Assembly: GCF_016653355.1 (NCBI RefSeq)
Contig: NZ_NHSK01000116.1
Location: 1 to 52,042 of the forward strand
Length of the DNA stretch: 52,042 nt
From: Rhodoplanes elegans
GTDB lineage: Bacteria > Pseudomonadota > Alphaproteobacteria > Rhizobiales > Xanthobacteraceae
Reading direction: 5' to 3'
Below the pieces are notes generated by a model. It was given only the letters and a program-made list of their open reading frames with translations. It was not told where the DNA came from and did no database searches. Shown here piece by piece: positions 1-8,690 of this stretch (position 1 is the stretch's first letter; every line of letters begins with the position of its first letter). The translations under genes and the position numbers were made by a program.

Positions 1-120
1 CGTCGCGGCGCATCACGCGACCCTCCCTGACGGGCGGAGGTTATGTTGCGCAGAAGCTGCCGATCCCTCACAAAACGGCCGTCCAGCGCGGGGCCGCAAC
101 ATAACCAGCGCCGCAACATA
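1..120. mobile_element. End of an unidentified mobile element inserted in a primase-like gene
   Basis: Read on the minus strand, the primase-like gene stops matching its family exactly after the codons for Lys-Trp-Thr-Asp (121-123). What follows has the decamer TTATGTTGCG twice in direct orientation (about 111-120 and 94-103) and once inverted (about 42-51), separated by GC-rich spacers. Multiple short repeats at a terminus resemble recombinase-binding sites of elements moved by tyrosine recombinases, for example recombinase-in-trio elements, but no recombinase gene lies in the window. The family assignment is a guess; the repeats and the gene break are seen directly. Confidence 0.5.
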
Positions 121-321
121 ATCGGTCCATTTGCCGGCCGCGCCCTTGCCGCTCTCCGGGCCGATGAGGCGCACGAACATCGAGCGGCCGGGCGTGTTGC
201 GCACGTCGCCGACCATCCAGTAGCGGCCTTCGCGGTGGCCGTTGGACAGGTAGTGGCGGCACAGCGCCTCGGCATTGCGCGCGAGCCGGCGTGCCAGTTC
301 GGAAGCGTCGAGCCGGGACAT
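121..321 (-). pseudogene. Truncated Toprim/primase-like protein (N-terminal 67 codons)
   Basis: The 67 residues beginning MSRLDASELARRLARN, with RYWMVGDVRNTPGRSMFVRL and GPESGKGAAGKWTD further on, match the start of the plasmid-type Toprim/primase-like proteins that accompany methylase-helicase genes on rhizobial plasmids and ICEs. Normally the sequence continues for about 250 more residues including the Toprim fold. Here it runs into repeat-rich foreign sequence after Asp67. The start is the ATG at 321, whose A is the last base of the upstream gene's TAA stop, so the genes are translationally coupled. The zinc- or DNA-binding N-terminus is present and the catalytic part is lost, so I regard it as a dead fragment. 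The family is from memory; the break is seen directly. Confidence 0.6.
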
Positions 322-3300
322 TACACTGCCTCCCGCTCGCCGACGCGCTCGACCGGATAGCGATCCATCACCCTGGCGAGGATCGCGGGACCGCTGGCGT
401 CGGTGGGCACGAACAGGCGCAGCTTCCACGAGATGATCTCGTGGAAGAGGCCGTAGGCGGTGAGCCGCTCGCGCATGGTGTCGGTGAAGCCCGACAGCTC
501 GATGCGATGACCGCCCATCACCCGGACGCGACGAAGCTGAAGCCCCTCGGCGAGGTCGATGACGGTCTTGCCGTCGATGAGCGTGGCGAAAGCGTCATCC
601 GGCGTCAGCGACGGCAGGCCAGTCGCGGTGGCCGTGGCCGCCCAAGCCGGCGAGACCCTGCGGCCGATGATGCGCTCGCCGTCATCGGTTTGCAGGCGAT
701 AGACGCGCGTCGACTCGTTCGGCAGCCGCTTCCAGATTGGAAGCAGCAAGCCCGCGACCATGTGGATGGTCGAGTCTGCGAACGGCGGCACCTCGTTCAG
801 TTCCGCGGTCCAAGCTGTGGCGAAAGTCGCCTCGTCCGCCTCATCCCAATGGCTCTCCGCCATCATCCGAACGGGCACGTTCGGCGCTTCCATCGGCCGG
901 ATCAGACGCACGCGATATTCGACCTCGCCATCGTCGAGCATGACGGACGGTGCGTGGACCTGCACGGCAGCGCGCCCGGAGCGCTCGTTGACGAGAAGCC
1001 GCGATCCGCGCTCGCGCAGCCGGCTCAATGCTTCGTCAAGCGTGACCGGCCGATTACGCTGGCGCTGCGTGATGGTGAACAAGCGCGTCTCGGCGCCCGT
1101 GCCGGGATGTGTGTAGATCGTCTCGCGATTGGTGACGACGAAGCTCTCGGCGCGAAGCGTCTCCAGTCCCATGTCATAGGTGCCGGCAGCGACGGCGCCC
1201 TCGATGCGCGCGTTCAAGAGTTGCTCGAAGGCGGTGAACAGGATGCCTTGCAGCTCGATCGTCAGCGCGAGCATGCGGTTGAGGAATGTGGTGATCGGCG
1301 GCAGATCGTCCTTGATGCCGTTCGCGTCCATGAGCTTCAGGCCTGTCGCCGCCTCGAACCGCTGAAGCGAGCAGCCCTCGATCTTGCCGCGAACGAGCAG
1401 CATGTAGAGCTGGCGCAAGGCGTCCCGCGCGTAGTGGGATTCCAGATTGTCCTCGGGCCGGAACAGGCCCTGGCCGCCGGTCTGGCGCTGGCCGCGCGTG
1501 ATCGCACCAAGCGTATCGAGCCGGCGTGCGATCGTGCTGAGGAAGCGCTTCTCGGCCTTGACGTTCGTTGCGACCGGCCTGAACAGCGGAGGCTGCTGCT
1601 GGTTGGTCCGATGCGTGCGACCAAGCCCCTGGATCGCCGTATCCGCCTTCCACCCTGGCTCGAGGAGATAATGCACGCGCAGGCGCGTGTTCCTCGCGGT
1701 AAGCTCTGCATGATAGCTACGGCCGGTGCCACCCGCATCGCTGAACACGAGGATGCGCTTGTCGTCGTCCATGAACGCCTGCGCCTCGGCAAGGTTGGCG
1801 GAGGCCGCGCGAGTCTCGACGACGAGACGGTCGCTCTTGGCACTGACGCTCGACTTGCGGACTATGCGGCGCGAGCGGCCGGTCACCTCGGCGACCATGT
1901 CGGTGCCGAAGTGCTGTACGAGCTGGTCGAGCGCGCCCGGAACAGGGGGCAGACTCGCGAGCTTGGCGATCAGCGCATCCCGTCGCTGCACGGCGTCCCG
2001 GCTCTCGACCGGCTGGCCGTCGCGATAGACCGGACGCGATGACAGCTTGCCCTCGCTGTCGGTGAACGGCTCGTAGAGCTGCACCGGGAAGGAATGGGCA
2101 AGGTAGTCGAGGACGTACTCGCGCGGCGTGATATCGACGCGAACGTCGTTCCATTCCTCGGTTGGCAGCTCGGCGAGGCGGCGCTCCATCAGGGCCTCAC
2201 CCGTCGAGACGATCTGGATCACGGAGGCATGGCCGTCTTCGAGATCGCGTTCGATCGAGCGGATCAAGGTCGGCGTCTTCATGCTGGTGAGGAGGTGCCC
2301 GAAGAAGCGCTGCTTGGCCGACTCGAACGCGCTGCGCGCGGCGGACTTTGCCTGCCGGTTCAGCGTGCCCGATCCGCCTTCGCTTCCGCCGGTGATGTTG
2401 GCGGCCTGCATGGCGGCATCGAGGTTGTTGTGAATTATCGCGAAGGCGTCCGCGTAAGCGTCGTAGATGCGGGTTTGCTCGGGCGTCAGCTCGTGCTCGA
2501 CGAGTTCGTATTCGACGCCGGCGAAGCTCAGCGAACGCGATGTGTAGAGGCCGAGCGCGCGCAGATCGCGGGCGAGCACTTCCATGGCGGCGACACCGCC
2601 AGCCTCGATCGCCTCCACAAACTCGGCTCGCGTCGAGAACGGAAAGTCTTCGCCGCCCCACAGGCCGAGCCGTTGCGCATAGGCGAGGTTGTGCACCGTC
2701 GTCGCGCCGGTGGCGGAGACGTAGACGATGCGTGCATCCGGCAACGCATGCTGAAGCCGCAGTCCTGCGCGGCCCTGCTGTGAGGCCTCCTGATCGCCGC
2801 GTTCGCCTTTGGCGCCGACCGCGTTCTGCATGGCATGGGCTTCGTCGAAAATGATCACTCCGTCGAAGTCGGAGCCCAACCATTCAACGATCTGCCGCAC
2901 GCGGGAAAGGCGTTCGCCACGGTCGTCGGAGCGTAGCGTGGCATAGGTGGTGAATAGGACGCCTTCCCGAAGCGTGATCGGCTTGCCTTGCGCGAATCGA
3001 GAGAGCGGCGTGATGAGCAGGCGCTCCATCCCGAGGGCTGACCAGTCGCGCTGCGCATCTTCGATCAGCTTGTCGGACTTGGAGATCCACACCGCCTTGC
3101 GGCGGCCTTGCATCCAGTTGTCCAGGATGATGCCAGCAGACTCGCGGCCTTTACCGACGCCGGTGCCGTCGCCGATCATGAAACCGCGCCGGAAGCGAGC
3201 CGCACCTTCGGCGCTCTCGGGTGCGGCGGTCACGACGTCGAGGGTATCGTCCACGGTCCAGGCGCCGGCGAGATGGTCGGCATGCGCCTGGCCTGCGTAG

Positions 3301-4679
3301 ATAAGCGTTTCGAGCTGCGCGCCCGAAAGCAGGCTAACGATATTGGAGGGAAGCCGGGGGCGGTAGCTCGGCTTCGGCGGTGCGACCGAGGCCATGGCCG
3401 CCGACTGGACGAGTTGGGTCGGGTGATCCTGAGCGCCGGAAATCCGGATGCTCTGAAGGCCGTAGTCTTCATAGATGGCGTCGGAAAGCCGCGCGCCCCG
3501 AGCTGGTGTCCAATCCATCGTCTCATAGGCGAGGTCGACGCCCTCGGATTCGGTCACGCTCGCTTGATGTGGGCCCGAGCGTGCGGCGCGCGCGATGTAG
3601 CCGCGAACCGTGCGCGGGATCGCGGCTGCTGTGGGCGCAACAACAGCGGGATCGACCGGCAATCGCGCGGGAAGGTGTTCCGTGATCCACGCCATCAGCG
3701 TGGCGACGTCGGGGGCGACGCCGGGCGCAGTAGGGAACACGGTGGGATCGGCGGCCGGCCGCTTGTCGATGACAGTGATGCGCGTCGGGAAGGTCGTGCC
3801 GTGCTTGGCATAGACCCGTCCGTCGATGGCGGCGGAGAAGACGACACGGCCGCGCTCCTGGAGCCGGACATAGGCGTCGCGCCAAGCCGGCGCGTCGGGC
3901 GCGAAATTGGCGCCCGTGATCGCGACCAGGCGGCCGCCGTCAGCAAGCCGCGCCAGTGCCGAGCCGATATGGCGGAACGCGGCGTCGGCCATGCGTCCCT
4001 GCACGTGCGCCATCGCCGAGAACGGTGGATTCATGATGACGACGCTCGGCACGATGGCGGCGTCGAGGTGATCGTGAATCTGCGCGGCGTCGTGGCGGGT
4101 CGCGCCGATGTTCGGAAACAGCATGGCGAGAACGCTGGCGCGGGTGTCCGCGAGTTCGTTGAGCACAAGCGATCCGCCCGCGATCTCAGCGAAAATGGCG
4201 AGCAGGCCGGTGCCGGCCGAGGGCTCCAGCACGCGGTCGGTCGGCGCGATCGCGGCCGCCGTCGCGACAGCGAGGCCGAGGGGGACCGGTGTCGAGAACT
4301 GCTGATAGGCCTCGCTTTCCGCTGAGCGGCGCGTGTGCGTCGGCAGGAGCCCGACGATCTTCTCCAGCATGGGCAGCGCCTGAGCCGGAGAGCCGGACTT
4401 GCGCAAAAGCGCCTTTCCGTATTTGCGGAGAAACAGAACGGTCGCTGCCTCGCAGGCGTCGTAGGCCGTCTTCCAGTCCCAGGCGCCGGTCGTATCGGAG
4501 CCGCCGAAGGCTGGCTCCATTGCGGCGCGAAGGATCGCTGCGTCGACCTGACGACCCTGTTCGAGGTGAGGAAGAAGGAGTTGCGCGGCAGTCTGGATGC
4601 AGCGGGCGATTTCAGGAGGCGACGCAAGCGGCGACGTCGCGACCGCAGGCGCGGCCGCAATAGCGGTGGAGGGGGTCAT
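321..4679 (-). CDS. Methyltransferase / strawberry-notch-type helicase fusion
   Basis: 1452 residues. The N-terminal half carries an N6-adenine-type SAM methyltransferase core: a DRVLEPSAGTGLLA glycine motif near residue 150 and the catalytic NPPF motif (VVIMNPPFSAM) near 215. An SF2 helicase of the strawberry-notch class follows: Walker A GDGTGVGKGR near 500, DEAH box (IIFDEAHAMQN) near 608, and an arginine-finger motif GLGRTHRTNQ near 1020. Such fusions are large conserved proteins of rhizobial plasmids and ICEs and are thought to modify or protect the element's DNA; substrate and role are not established. The gene is preceded by one of three shared hairpin leaders (4705-4756) and overlaps the truncated primase gene downstream by one base. 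The reading frame is intact. Confidence 0.85.
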   Translation of the reverse strand: MTPSTAIAAAPAVATSPLASPPEIARCIQTAAQLLLPHLEQGRQVDAAILRAAMEPAFGGSDTTGAWDWKTAYDACEAATVLFLRKYGKALLRKSGSPAQALPMLEKIVGLLPTHTRRSAESEAYQQFSTPVPLGLAVATAAAIAPTDRVLEPSAGTGLLAIFAEIAGGSLVLNELADTRASVLAMLFPNIGATRHDAAQIHDHLDAAIVPSVVIMNPPFSAMAHVQGRMADAAFRHIGSALARLADGGRLVAITGANFAPDAPAWRDAYVRLQERGRVVFSAAIDGRVYAKHGTTFPTRITVIDKRPAADPTVFPTAPGVAPDVATLMAWITEHLPARLPVDPAVVAPTAAAIPRTVRGYIARAARSGPHQASVTESEGVDLAYETMDWTPARGARLSDAIYEDYGLQSIRISGAQDHPTQLVQSAAMASVAPPKPSYRPRLPSNIVSLLSGAQLETLIYAGQAHADHLAGAWTVDDTLDVVTAAPESAEGAARFRRGFMIGDGTGVGKGRESAGIILDNWMQGRRKAVWISKSDKLIEDAQRDWSALGMERLLITPLSRFAQGKPITLREGVLFTTYATLRSDDRGERLSRVRQIVEWLGSDFDGVIIFDEAHAMQNAVGAKGERGDQEASQQGRAGLRLQHALPDARIVYVSATGATTVHNLAYAQRLGLWGGEDFPFSTRAEFVEAIEAGGVAAMEVLARDLRALGLYTSRSLSFAGVEYELVEHELTPEQTRIYDAYADAFAIIHNNLDAAMQAANITGGSEGGSGTLNRQAKSAARSAFESAKQRFFGHLLTSMKTPTLIRSIERDLEDGHASVIQIVSTGEALMERRLAELPTEEWNDVRVDITPREYVLDYLAHSFPVQLYEPFTDSEGKLSSRPVYRDGQPVESRDAVQRRDALIAKLASLPPVPGALDQLVQHFGTDMVAEVTGRSRRIVRKSSVSAKSDRLVVETRAASANLAEAQAFMDDDKRILVFSDAGGTGRSYHAELTARNTRLRVHYLLEPGWKADTAIQGLGRTHRTNQQQPPLFRPVATNVKAEKRFLSTIARRLDTLGAITRGQRQTGGQGLFRPEDNLESHYARDALRQLYMLLVRGKIEGCSLQRFEAATGLKLMDANGIKDDLPPITTFLNRMLALTIELQGILFTAFEQLLNARIEGAVAAGTYDMGLETLRAESFVVTNRETIYTHPGTGAETRLFTITQRQRNRPVTLDEALSRLRERGSRLLVNERSGRAAVQVHAPSVMLDDGEVEYRVRLIRPMEAPNVPVRMMAESHWDEADEATFATAWTAELNEVPPFADSTIHMVAGLLLPIWKRLPNESTRVYRLQTDDGERIIGRRVSPAWAATATATGLPSLTPDDAFATLIDGKTVIDLAEGLQLRRVRVMGGHRIELSGFTDTMRERLTAYGLFHEIISWKLRLFVPTDASGPAILARVMDRYPVERVGEREAV

Positions 4680-4699
4680 GGCGATGAACCTCTGGGAGA

Positions 4700-4760
4700 G
4701 CGAAGACGGGCGAGCCGGCCGGCGCTCTCTCTGGACCGCTCCGGCTCAAACCCGTCCCGG
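4700..4760 (-). promoter_or_regulatory. Conserved two-helix leader, copy 1 (upstream of methylase-helicase)
   Basis: Outer helix gacggg (4705-4710) pairs with cccgtc (4751-4756); inner helix gagccgg (4712-4718) pairs with ccggctc (4741-4747). The same nested arrangement lies just upstream of the ParB-like and ardC genes, with different inner sequences but conserved pairing. It is probably a structured mRNA leader or an operator shared by the element's genes. Confidence 0.5.
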
Positions 4761-4777
4761 CCAGACTCTTCCTCTCG

Positions 4778-5263
4778 TCACGCCGCCGCCTTCACGGCGC
4801 GCCACGCGACGCGCTCATCGCGCGTGGTGTTGGCGACACTCATCGCGCACCTCGCTTGCTGCGTCCCGGCCGAGAGCGTGTTGTCGAGCCAGGGATTGGT
4901 TGCGATCCACGCGACGGTCTTGAGACGGCCGAGGTCGCGCACATGCGCGCCGCCACCGAAGGCGTTCACGCGCGGGCGCGAACAGGTGTTCGCCCATTGG
5001 AAACCCCAGCGTCCGGAGAGGCCGAATTGCGCGGCGCAGCGGAGTACGAAGTCGATGACGGCCTGCGGATCGCCGGTCGTGTCATCGCGAATCCAGAGCT
5101 GGGTTCCGCCATGTTCGGGCTGGATGGAGGAGAACGCCTCGGAGGGTGGGTCCTCTGCGGCGTTCTCCTCCATCGTGCGATTGTAGAGATCGAGCGCACG
5201 CGCGGCGTTTTCCGGCGTGCCGACATCGAGAAGACAGGAGAAGTGCGTGAAGAAGTCGGCCAT
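4778..5263 (-). CDS. Conserved hypothetical protein of rhizobial mobile elements
   Basis: 161 residues beginning MADFFTHFSCLLDVGT. I place the start at 5263 because an AGGAG ribosome site (gctcct on the plus strand, about 5268-5273) sits just upstream and the longer open frame before it has shadow-like composition. The protein is acidic to neutral, with no signal peptide or membrane segment. Blocks such as GTQLWIRDDTTGDPQAVIDF and FGLSGRWGFQWANTCSRPR are typical of a family that travels with the ardC/ParB/methylase-helicase module. Function unknown. A GC-rich hairpin (5285-5306) precedes it, as it does two other small genes in this module. Confidence 0.7.
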   Translation of the reverse strand: MADFFTHFSCLLDVGTPENAARALDLYNRTMEENAAEDPPSEAFSSIQPEHGGTQLWIRDDTTGDPQAVIDFVLRCAAQFGLSGRWGFQWANTCSRPRVNAFGGGAHVRDLGRLKTVAWIATNPWLDNTLSAGTQQARCAMSVANTTRDERVAWRAVKAAA

Positions 5264-5310
5264 GTCGGGCTCCTGAAACGACAAAGCCCGGCGCGGCGGC
5301 TGGGCTGGTT
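5264..5310 (-). promoter_or_regulatory. Hairpin plus ribosome-binding-site leader
   Basis: An imperfect 8-bp stem, agcccggc (5285-5292) with gctgggct (5299-5306), is followed on the minus strand by a TTTGTCGTTTC stretch and AGGAG before the ATG at 5263. A stem then a T-rich run then AGGAG recurs at 6126-6170 and in modified form at 6417-6470. It may be a weak intergenic terminator or attenuator, or an mRNA-stabilising stem within the operon. Confidence 0.4.
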
Positions 5311-5333
5311 GAGATGGAATTGCGGCTGGAGCG

Positions 5334-5528
5334 CTAGAGCCGGAATTCGGCGATGAGCCGCTGCGCGTTGGCGTGATGCTCCAGCATCTCGCGGTAAAAG
5401 CGCTTGCGCGCCTCCCGCTTCGCCGGATCACGCTGCGCCGATCGTGCGAGCTTTCTGCGCGCGGCGCGGATCACCGCGCGGTCGCTGGCCCAGACGATGA
5501 TGTCGAGGCGGAGATAGGTGCTGTACAT
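5334..5528 (-). CDS. Small conserved hypothetical protein
   Basis: 64 residues, MYSTYLRLDIIVWASD at the start and a very basic, alanine/arginine-rich helical remainder (RAARRKLARSAQRDPAKREARKRF). It lies two bases downstream of the preceding ORF's stop and about 70 bases before the next gene, so it belongs to the same minus-strand transcript. Small proteins of this type are conserved in the rhizobial plasmid/ICE module, and the composition suggests nucleic-acid binding, but that is inference. No domain can be named. Confidence 0.65.
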   Translation of the reverse strand: MYSTYLRLDIIVWASDRAVIRAARRKLARSAQRDPAKREARKRFYREMLEHHANAQRLIAEFRL

Positions 5529-5529
5529 C

Positions 5530-6125
5530 TCAGCGTCCCTTCGCCTGCTTCGCTACTTGCAGGGCGGCGAGCGCCGCTCGGAATTCGGCCGCGCCGATCT
5601 CCTCCGACAAGTCGATGTTGGCTGCGACGAATAGGCAAGCGGTGTGGACGTCGTCATCCGACACAGCGTTGGGCGTGAGACCCGCGAAGTCGGGATCGGT
5701 CTCGATGATCGGGAGAATCTGGCCGCGAACGCGATCCTCCTGAAGCTGTGCGAGGACGTGACATCGCGGCGGCGACGTGATGGGCTCGTCGGGACCGCGA
5801 GCGCCGGCGAGGATTGCTTCGGCCTTCGCGACCGCCGCATTCGCGCGCGCGAGCCAGTAGGCGTCTGTCCGTCGCTCGGCGGTTTGGTCCGCAACGACGA
5901 TCTTGAGGAGATCGAACAGCATCTCGAAATGCGCGGCCTTACGCGGAATGGTCTCATCGAAGTGCGATGGGATCGGGATGGTCTCACCCGAATAGGCGGC
6001 GTCGGCGCCGAGCCAGACGCCGGTGACATAGGTTTCGCCGGCGGCTCGGCGGGAGCGGCGGCGTCATAGGTGCGCTGCCGGTAGACCGGCACGCGGTAGG
6101 TCGTTTCGACGGTGTAAGCGGGCAT
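5530..6125 (-). pseudogene. Frameshifted conserved hypothetical gene
   Basis: The gene starts normally at 6125 with MPAYTVETTYRVPVYRQRTYDA. The continuing frame then turns into nonsense, while a different frame gives AGETYVTGVWLGADAAYSGE, then HFDETIPRKAAHFEMLFDLL and on to residues ending at 5530. The two halves belong to one protein family of this element module. The shift falls between about 6060 and 6030, at a short GC-rich stretch following TATGACGCCGCC, and the segment linking the halves is also shorter than I would expect, so a small deletion is likely. An internal ATG at 5922 could still give a 130-residue C-terminal product. A sequencing error cannot be excluded, though missing residues argue against a one-base error. 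Confidence 0.65.
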
Positions 6126-6170
6126 GACAGGCTCCTGAAAAAGCGAAGCCCGGCGCGGTGGCCGGGCCGT
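6126..6170 (-). promoter_or_regulatory. Hairpin plus ribosome-binding-site leader, second copy
   Basis: Perfect 7-bp stem gcccggc (6148-6154) with gccgggc (6161-6167). On the minus strand it is followed by CTTCGCTTTTTC, AGGAG and the ATG at 6125. The layout and much of the sequence are shared with the leader at 5264-5310, so this is a reused module. Confidence 0.4.
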
Positions 6171-6194
6171 TGGGGTTGGATGGAGAGGAGGCGG

Positions 6195-6416
6195 CTAGTA
6201 GCCGAATCGCCATGACGGCCAGGGCTGGCCGTCATCAGCGGCCTTGACCGCCTCCTCGAGATAGTCGGCATTCCCTTCCACGACGGTCGGGTTCTCGACG
6301 GGCGTTTCGTCCATCACCGTCACGGCGCAGACGAGGCCGTCCTCCACCTCGACATGGACGGGCAAGAGATACTGAAAGAAGACGCGGCCCGGCGTGGCCG
6401 AGCTGAGCTTGGTCAT
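6195..6416 (-). CDS. Small conserved hypothetical protein
   Basis: 73 residues, acidic, starting MTKLSSATPGRVFFQYLL and ending DDGQPWPSWRFGY. There is no signal peptide or membrane helix. An AAGGAGC ribosome site lies six bases upstream of the ATG. It sits between the ParB-like gene and the frameshifted gene on one minus-strand transcript. Short acidic proteins of this kind recur in the same position in rhizobial element modules, but no function is known. The strong hairpin at 6438-6469 separates it from the ParB-like gene. Confidence 0.65.
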   Translation of the reverse strand: MTKLSSATPGRVFFQYLLPVHVEVEDGLVCAVTVMDETPVENPTVVEGNADYLEEAVKAADDGQPWPSWRFGY

Positions 6417-6437
6417 CGGAATGCTCCTTGTTGAGAA

Positions 6438-6469
6438 ATGGCGGGGGCGACCGAAGCCGCCCCCGCCAT
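6438..6469 (-). terminator. Strong 12-bp GC hairpin after the ParB-like gene
   Basis: The arms atggcgggggcg (6438-6449) and cgcccccgccat (6458-6469) are a perfect 12-bp inverted repeat with an 8-base loop, nine bases beyond the ParB-like stop codon. Only a short ATTTCTC tract follows on the minus strand, so it may be a leaky intrinsic terminator or an mRNA-end-protecting stem rather than a full stop; the next gene's ribosome site comes directly after. Confidence 0.5.
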
Positions 6470-6477
6470 GGTTCGCG

Positions 6478-8631
6478 TCACTCGGCGGCGATCATCGCCG
6501 GGTCGTCGGCGTCGGCTTCGCCGTCATCCGGTTGCGCGTCCTCATCGTCGGCGAGGAATGCGGGCAGCGCATCGTCGCCGTCGGTCTCGATCGCGTCTGC
6601 CGCGCTCGTTGCGTCGGGATCGGCGGGACGCAGCGGCTCCGGCAGCCAGCCGGTATCCGCGAGCAGGCGCTCGGCCTCCTTGGCCATGTCGGCCTTCTTG
6701 AGGTGGTCGACGAGCTGCGCCTTCTCTTCACCGAGCGCTTCTCGCACGGCTTCAACGATCCGGCTCTTCGTGACGCGGCCGAGATAATTCGCGACACTCG
6801 GGCGCCATCCAGCCTCCACCATGTCGAGGCCCGTGGCACGCGCGAGCCGTTCGGCTTCGCGCATCCGCCGGTCGAGCCCGTGCTGGGAGACGCCGTTGCC
6901 GCTATAGGGATTCGGACGCTCGTAAAGAGCGTTGATCCCGTAGCTGACGCAATGCGCGAGCAGTGCGAGACGGCTTGCATCGTCGAGCCCTGCGATCCAG
7001 TCCCACAGGCGATCGTCGTCTTCGAGCGGCATGTCCGCCTTCCAGGCCTCGACGCGCGCCTCGATCGCCTTGGCGGAGGCGCTGTCCTTCAGGTCGGTGG
7101 CCTGAACGGGGAAGTGAACCTCGCGAACGGCTGCCTCGACGGCGGAGCCGTGTGCGTTGCGCTTGAAGGCGTCGAGCACGAGCTTGTGCAGGAGTGCTGT
7201 GAGGGCGACATGCGGGTGATTGGCGACTGATTCACGCAGCGCCAGCGTGCGATGCGCGGTGAGCTCGATGACCAGGCGCTCGGGCAGCGGTTTGACGCCA
7301 TCATCGTCCTCGTCATCGTCTCCCTCTGGTTCTTGTCCGCCGATCGTGATGACAGTGCGCTGAACGGACGGTGTTTCGGGAGCATCAACCCCGCCGTCCT
7401 CTCCATCGGCCTCGGCGTCGCTGCCGTCGACGGCAACAGGGGCCTCGTCCTCGGGCCGCACATAGCCACGATCAACCAGGATGTCGCCGTCGCGATCGAC
7501 GCTGACGAAGATCCCAGCGCGAGCGATCTCGGCGGGATCGTAGACGATCGGGCGCTTCTCGAAGGCGTCGAGAGCCTCCTCGATCTCGCCGAGCCGCTGA
7601 TCGATCTCGTCCGGCAGCTCGTCGGCGCCGTCATACTCCGCCTCGAGCCGATCGTATTCCGCGCGCAGCGTTTCACGTTCGGTCCGCTCCTCGTCGGTGA
7701 GATCGACGAAAGAGCCGGTGATCTGGCGCAAGCCGTGATCGTAGCCATACGGAAGGTCGAGGTCGATCTTGACCCACTTCCAGCCTTCGCTGGCGATCTC
7801 CTCGGCCACGGTCTTGAGCCGGTCGCCGACCAGGCGGTGCAGCAGCGACGGGTCCTGGAGCCAGCCACCGTTATCGTCCTCGAACAGGTCGCGCAGCACC
7901 GCGCCGCCGGCGGCGACATATACGTCGACGCCGACAAAGCGCGCGCGCTTGTCGGAGGCCGTGATTGTGGTCTCAGTCAGCAACTGGCGGATATGGAACG
8001 GTTGCCGGTTATACGAATGCTGCACGGCTTCCCACACCTGCTCCTGACGCTCATGATCGGGGTTGACGGTGAAGGCCATCAGCATGTCGAGCGTCATGCT
8101 CTCCTCTGCATACGCATCGCGCAGCACGGGCGAGACGGCGTTGAGGCGCAGCCGCTGCTTCACAACCTGCACGGTCGTGAGATACGCCGCGGCGATTTCT
8201 TCCTCGGTCATGCCCTTGTCGAGCATGTCCTGGAATGCGCGGAACTGGTCGAGTGGATGAAGGCCGGCGCGCAGAAGGTTCTCGGCGAGGGAGTCGTCCT
8301 CGGCGAGGATCTTCGTGTCGGACTTGCGCACGACGCAGGGGACGAGGCCGTCCTTCGGGAAGCGCTTGGCCTTCACCAAGCGCTCGATGGCGCGATAGCG
8401 GCGCCCGCCCGCCGGCACCTCGAACATACCGGTCTCGTTGCCATCCGCGTCGAGAATGGCGCGGACGTTGAGGCCCTGGACGAGGTCCTCGCGCCGGCCG
8501 ATGTCGTGGACCAATTCGTCGAGCTCGGCTTCCGGCCGGGTTCGCCGGACATTGGACTCCGAGAGCACGAGCTTGTTGAAGGGAATGTCGCGCGAGCGCG
8601 AGAAGACTATCTTCTTAGCAGCCTTTGCCAT
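6478..8631 (-). CDS. Large ParB-like nuclease-domain protein
   Basis: 717 residues from the ATG at 8631 (MAKAAKKIVFSRSRDIPFNK). The first ~120 residues form a ParB/Spo0J N-terminal domain: LDELVHDIGRREDLVQGLNV, then the AGGRRYRAIERL box, then AEDDSLAENLLRAGLHPLDQ. A helix-turn-helix region follows (MTEEEIAAAYLTTVQVVKQR). The long C-terminal half has no recognisable fold and includes acidic tracts near residues 430-450 and at the end. In this setting (ardC, DUF2958, methylase-helicase) such proteins are standard mobile-element genes; roles in partition or as CTP-switch/nuclease proteins have been suggested but no parA partner is present. The longer frame upstream to 9138 crosses the shared leader and is not coding. 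Confidence 0.85.
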   Translation of the reverse strand: MAKAAKKIVFSRSRDIPFNKLVLSESNVRRTRPEAELDELVHDIGRREDLVQGLNVRAILDADGNETGMFEVPAGGRRYRAIERLVKAKRFPKDGLVPCVVRKSDTKILAEDDSLAENLLRAGLHPLDQFRAFQDMLDKGMTEEEIAAAYLTTVQVVKQRLRLNAVSPVLRDAYAEESMTLDMLMAFTVNPDHERQEQVWEAVQHSYNRQPFHIRQLLTETTITASDKRARFVGVDVYVAAGGAVLRDLFEDDNGGWLQDPSLLHRLVGDRLKTVAEEIASEGWKWVKIDLDLPYGYDHGLRQITGSFVDLTDEERTERETLRAEYDRLEAEYDGADELPDEIDQRLGEIEEALDAFEKRPIVYDPAEIARAGIFVSVDRDGDILVDRGYVRPEDEAPVAVDGSDAEADGEDGGVDAPETPSVQRTVITIGGQEPEGDDDEDDDGVKPLPERLVIELTAHRTLALRESVANHPHVALTALLHKLVLDAFKRNAHGSAVEAAVREVHFPVQATDLKDSASAKAIEARVEAWKADMPLEDDDRLWDWIAGLDDASRLALLAHCVSYGINALYERPNPYSGNGVSQHGLDRRMREAERLARATGLDMVEAGWRPSVANYLGRVTKSRIVEAVREALGEEKAQLVDHLKKADMAKEAERLLADTGWLPEPLRPADPDATSAADAIETDGDDALPAFLADDEDAQPDDGEADADDPAMIAAE

Positions 8632-8640
8632 GTCGGGATA

Positions 8641-8690
8641 CTCCGCGACGGGCGCCGAGAGCCTCTCTCTCGGCTTGAAACCCGTCACGA
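8641..8690 (-). promoter_or_regulatory. Conserved two-helix leader, copy 2 (upstream of ParB-like gene)
   Basis: Outer helix gacggg (8647-8652) with cccgtc (8681-8686); perfect 8-bp inner helix gccgagag (8654-8661) with ctctcggc (8667-8674). It ends ten bases or so before the ATG at 8631. It matches copies 1 and 3 in layout and in the flanking TTCAA/TCAA next to the CCCGTC arm. Confidence 0.55.

Noticed and set aside
291-2042. 583-codon plus-strand frame opposite the methylase-helicase gene
   Set aside because: It lies wholly antisense to an intact, motif-bearing gene and has no domain or ribosome site of its own.
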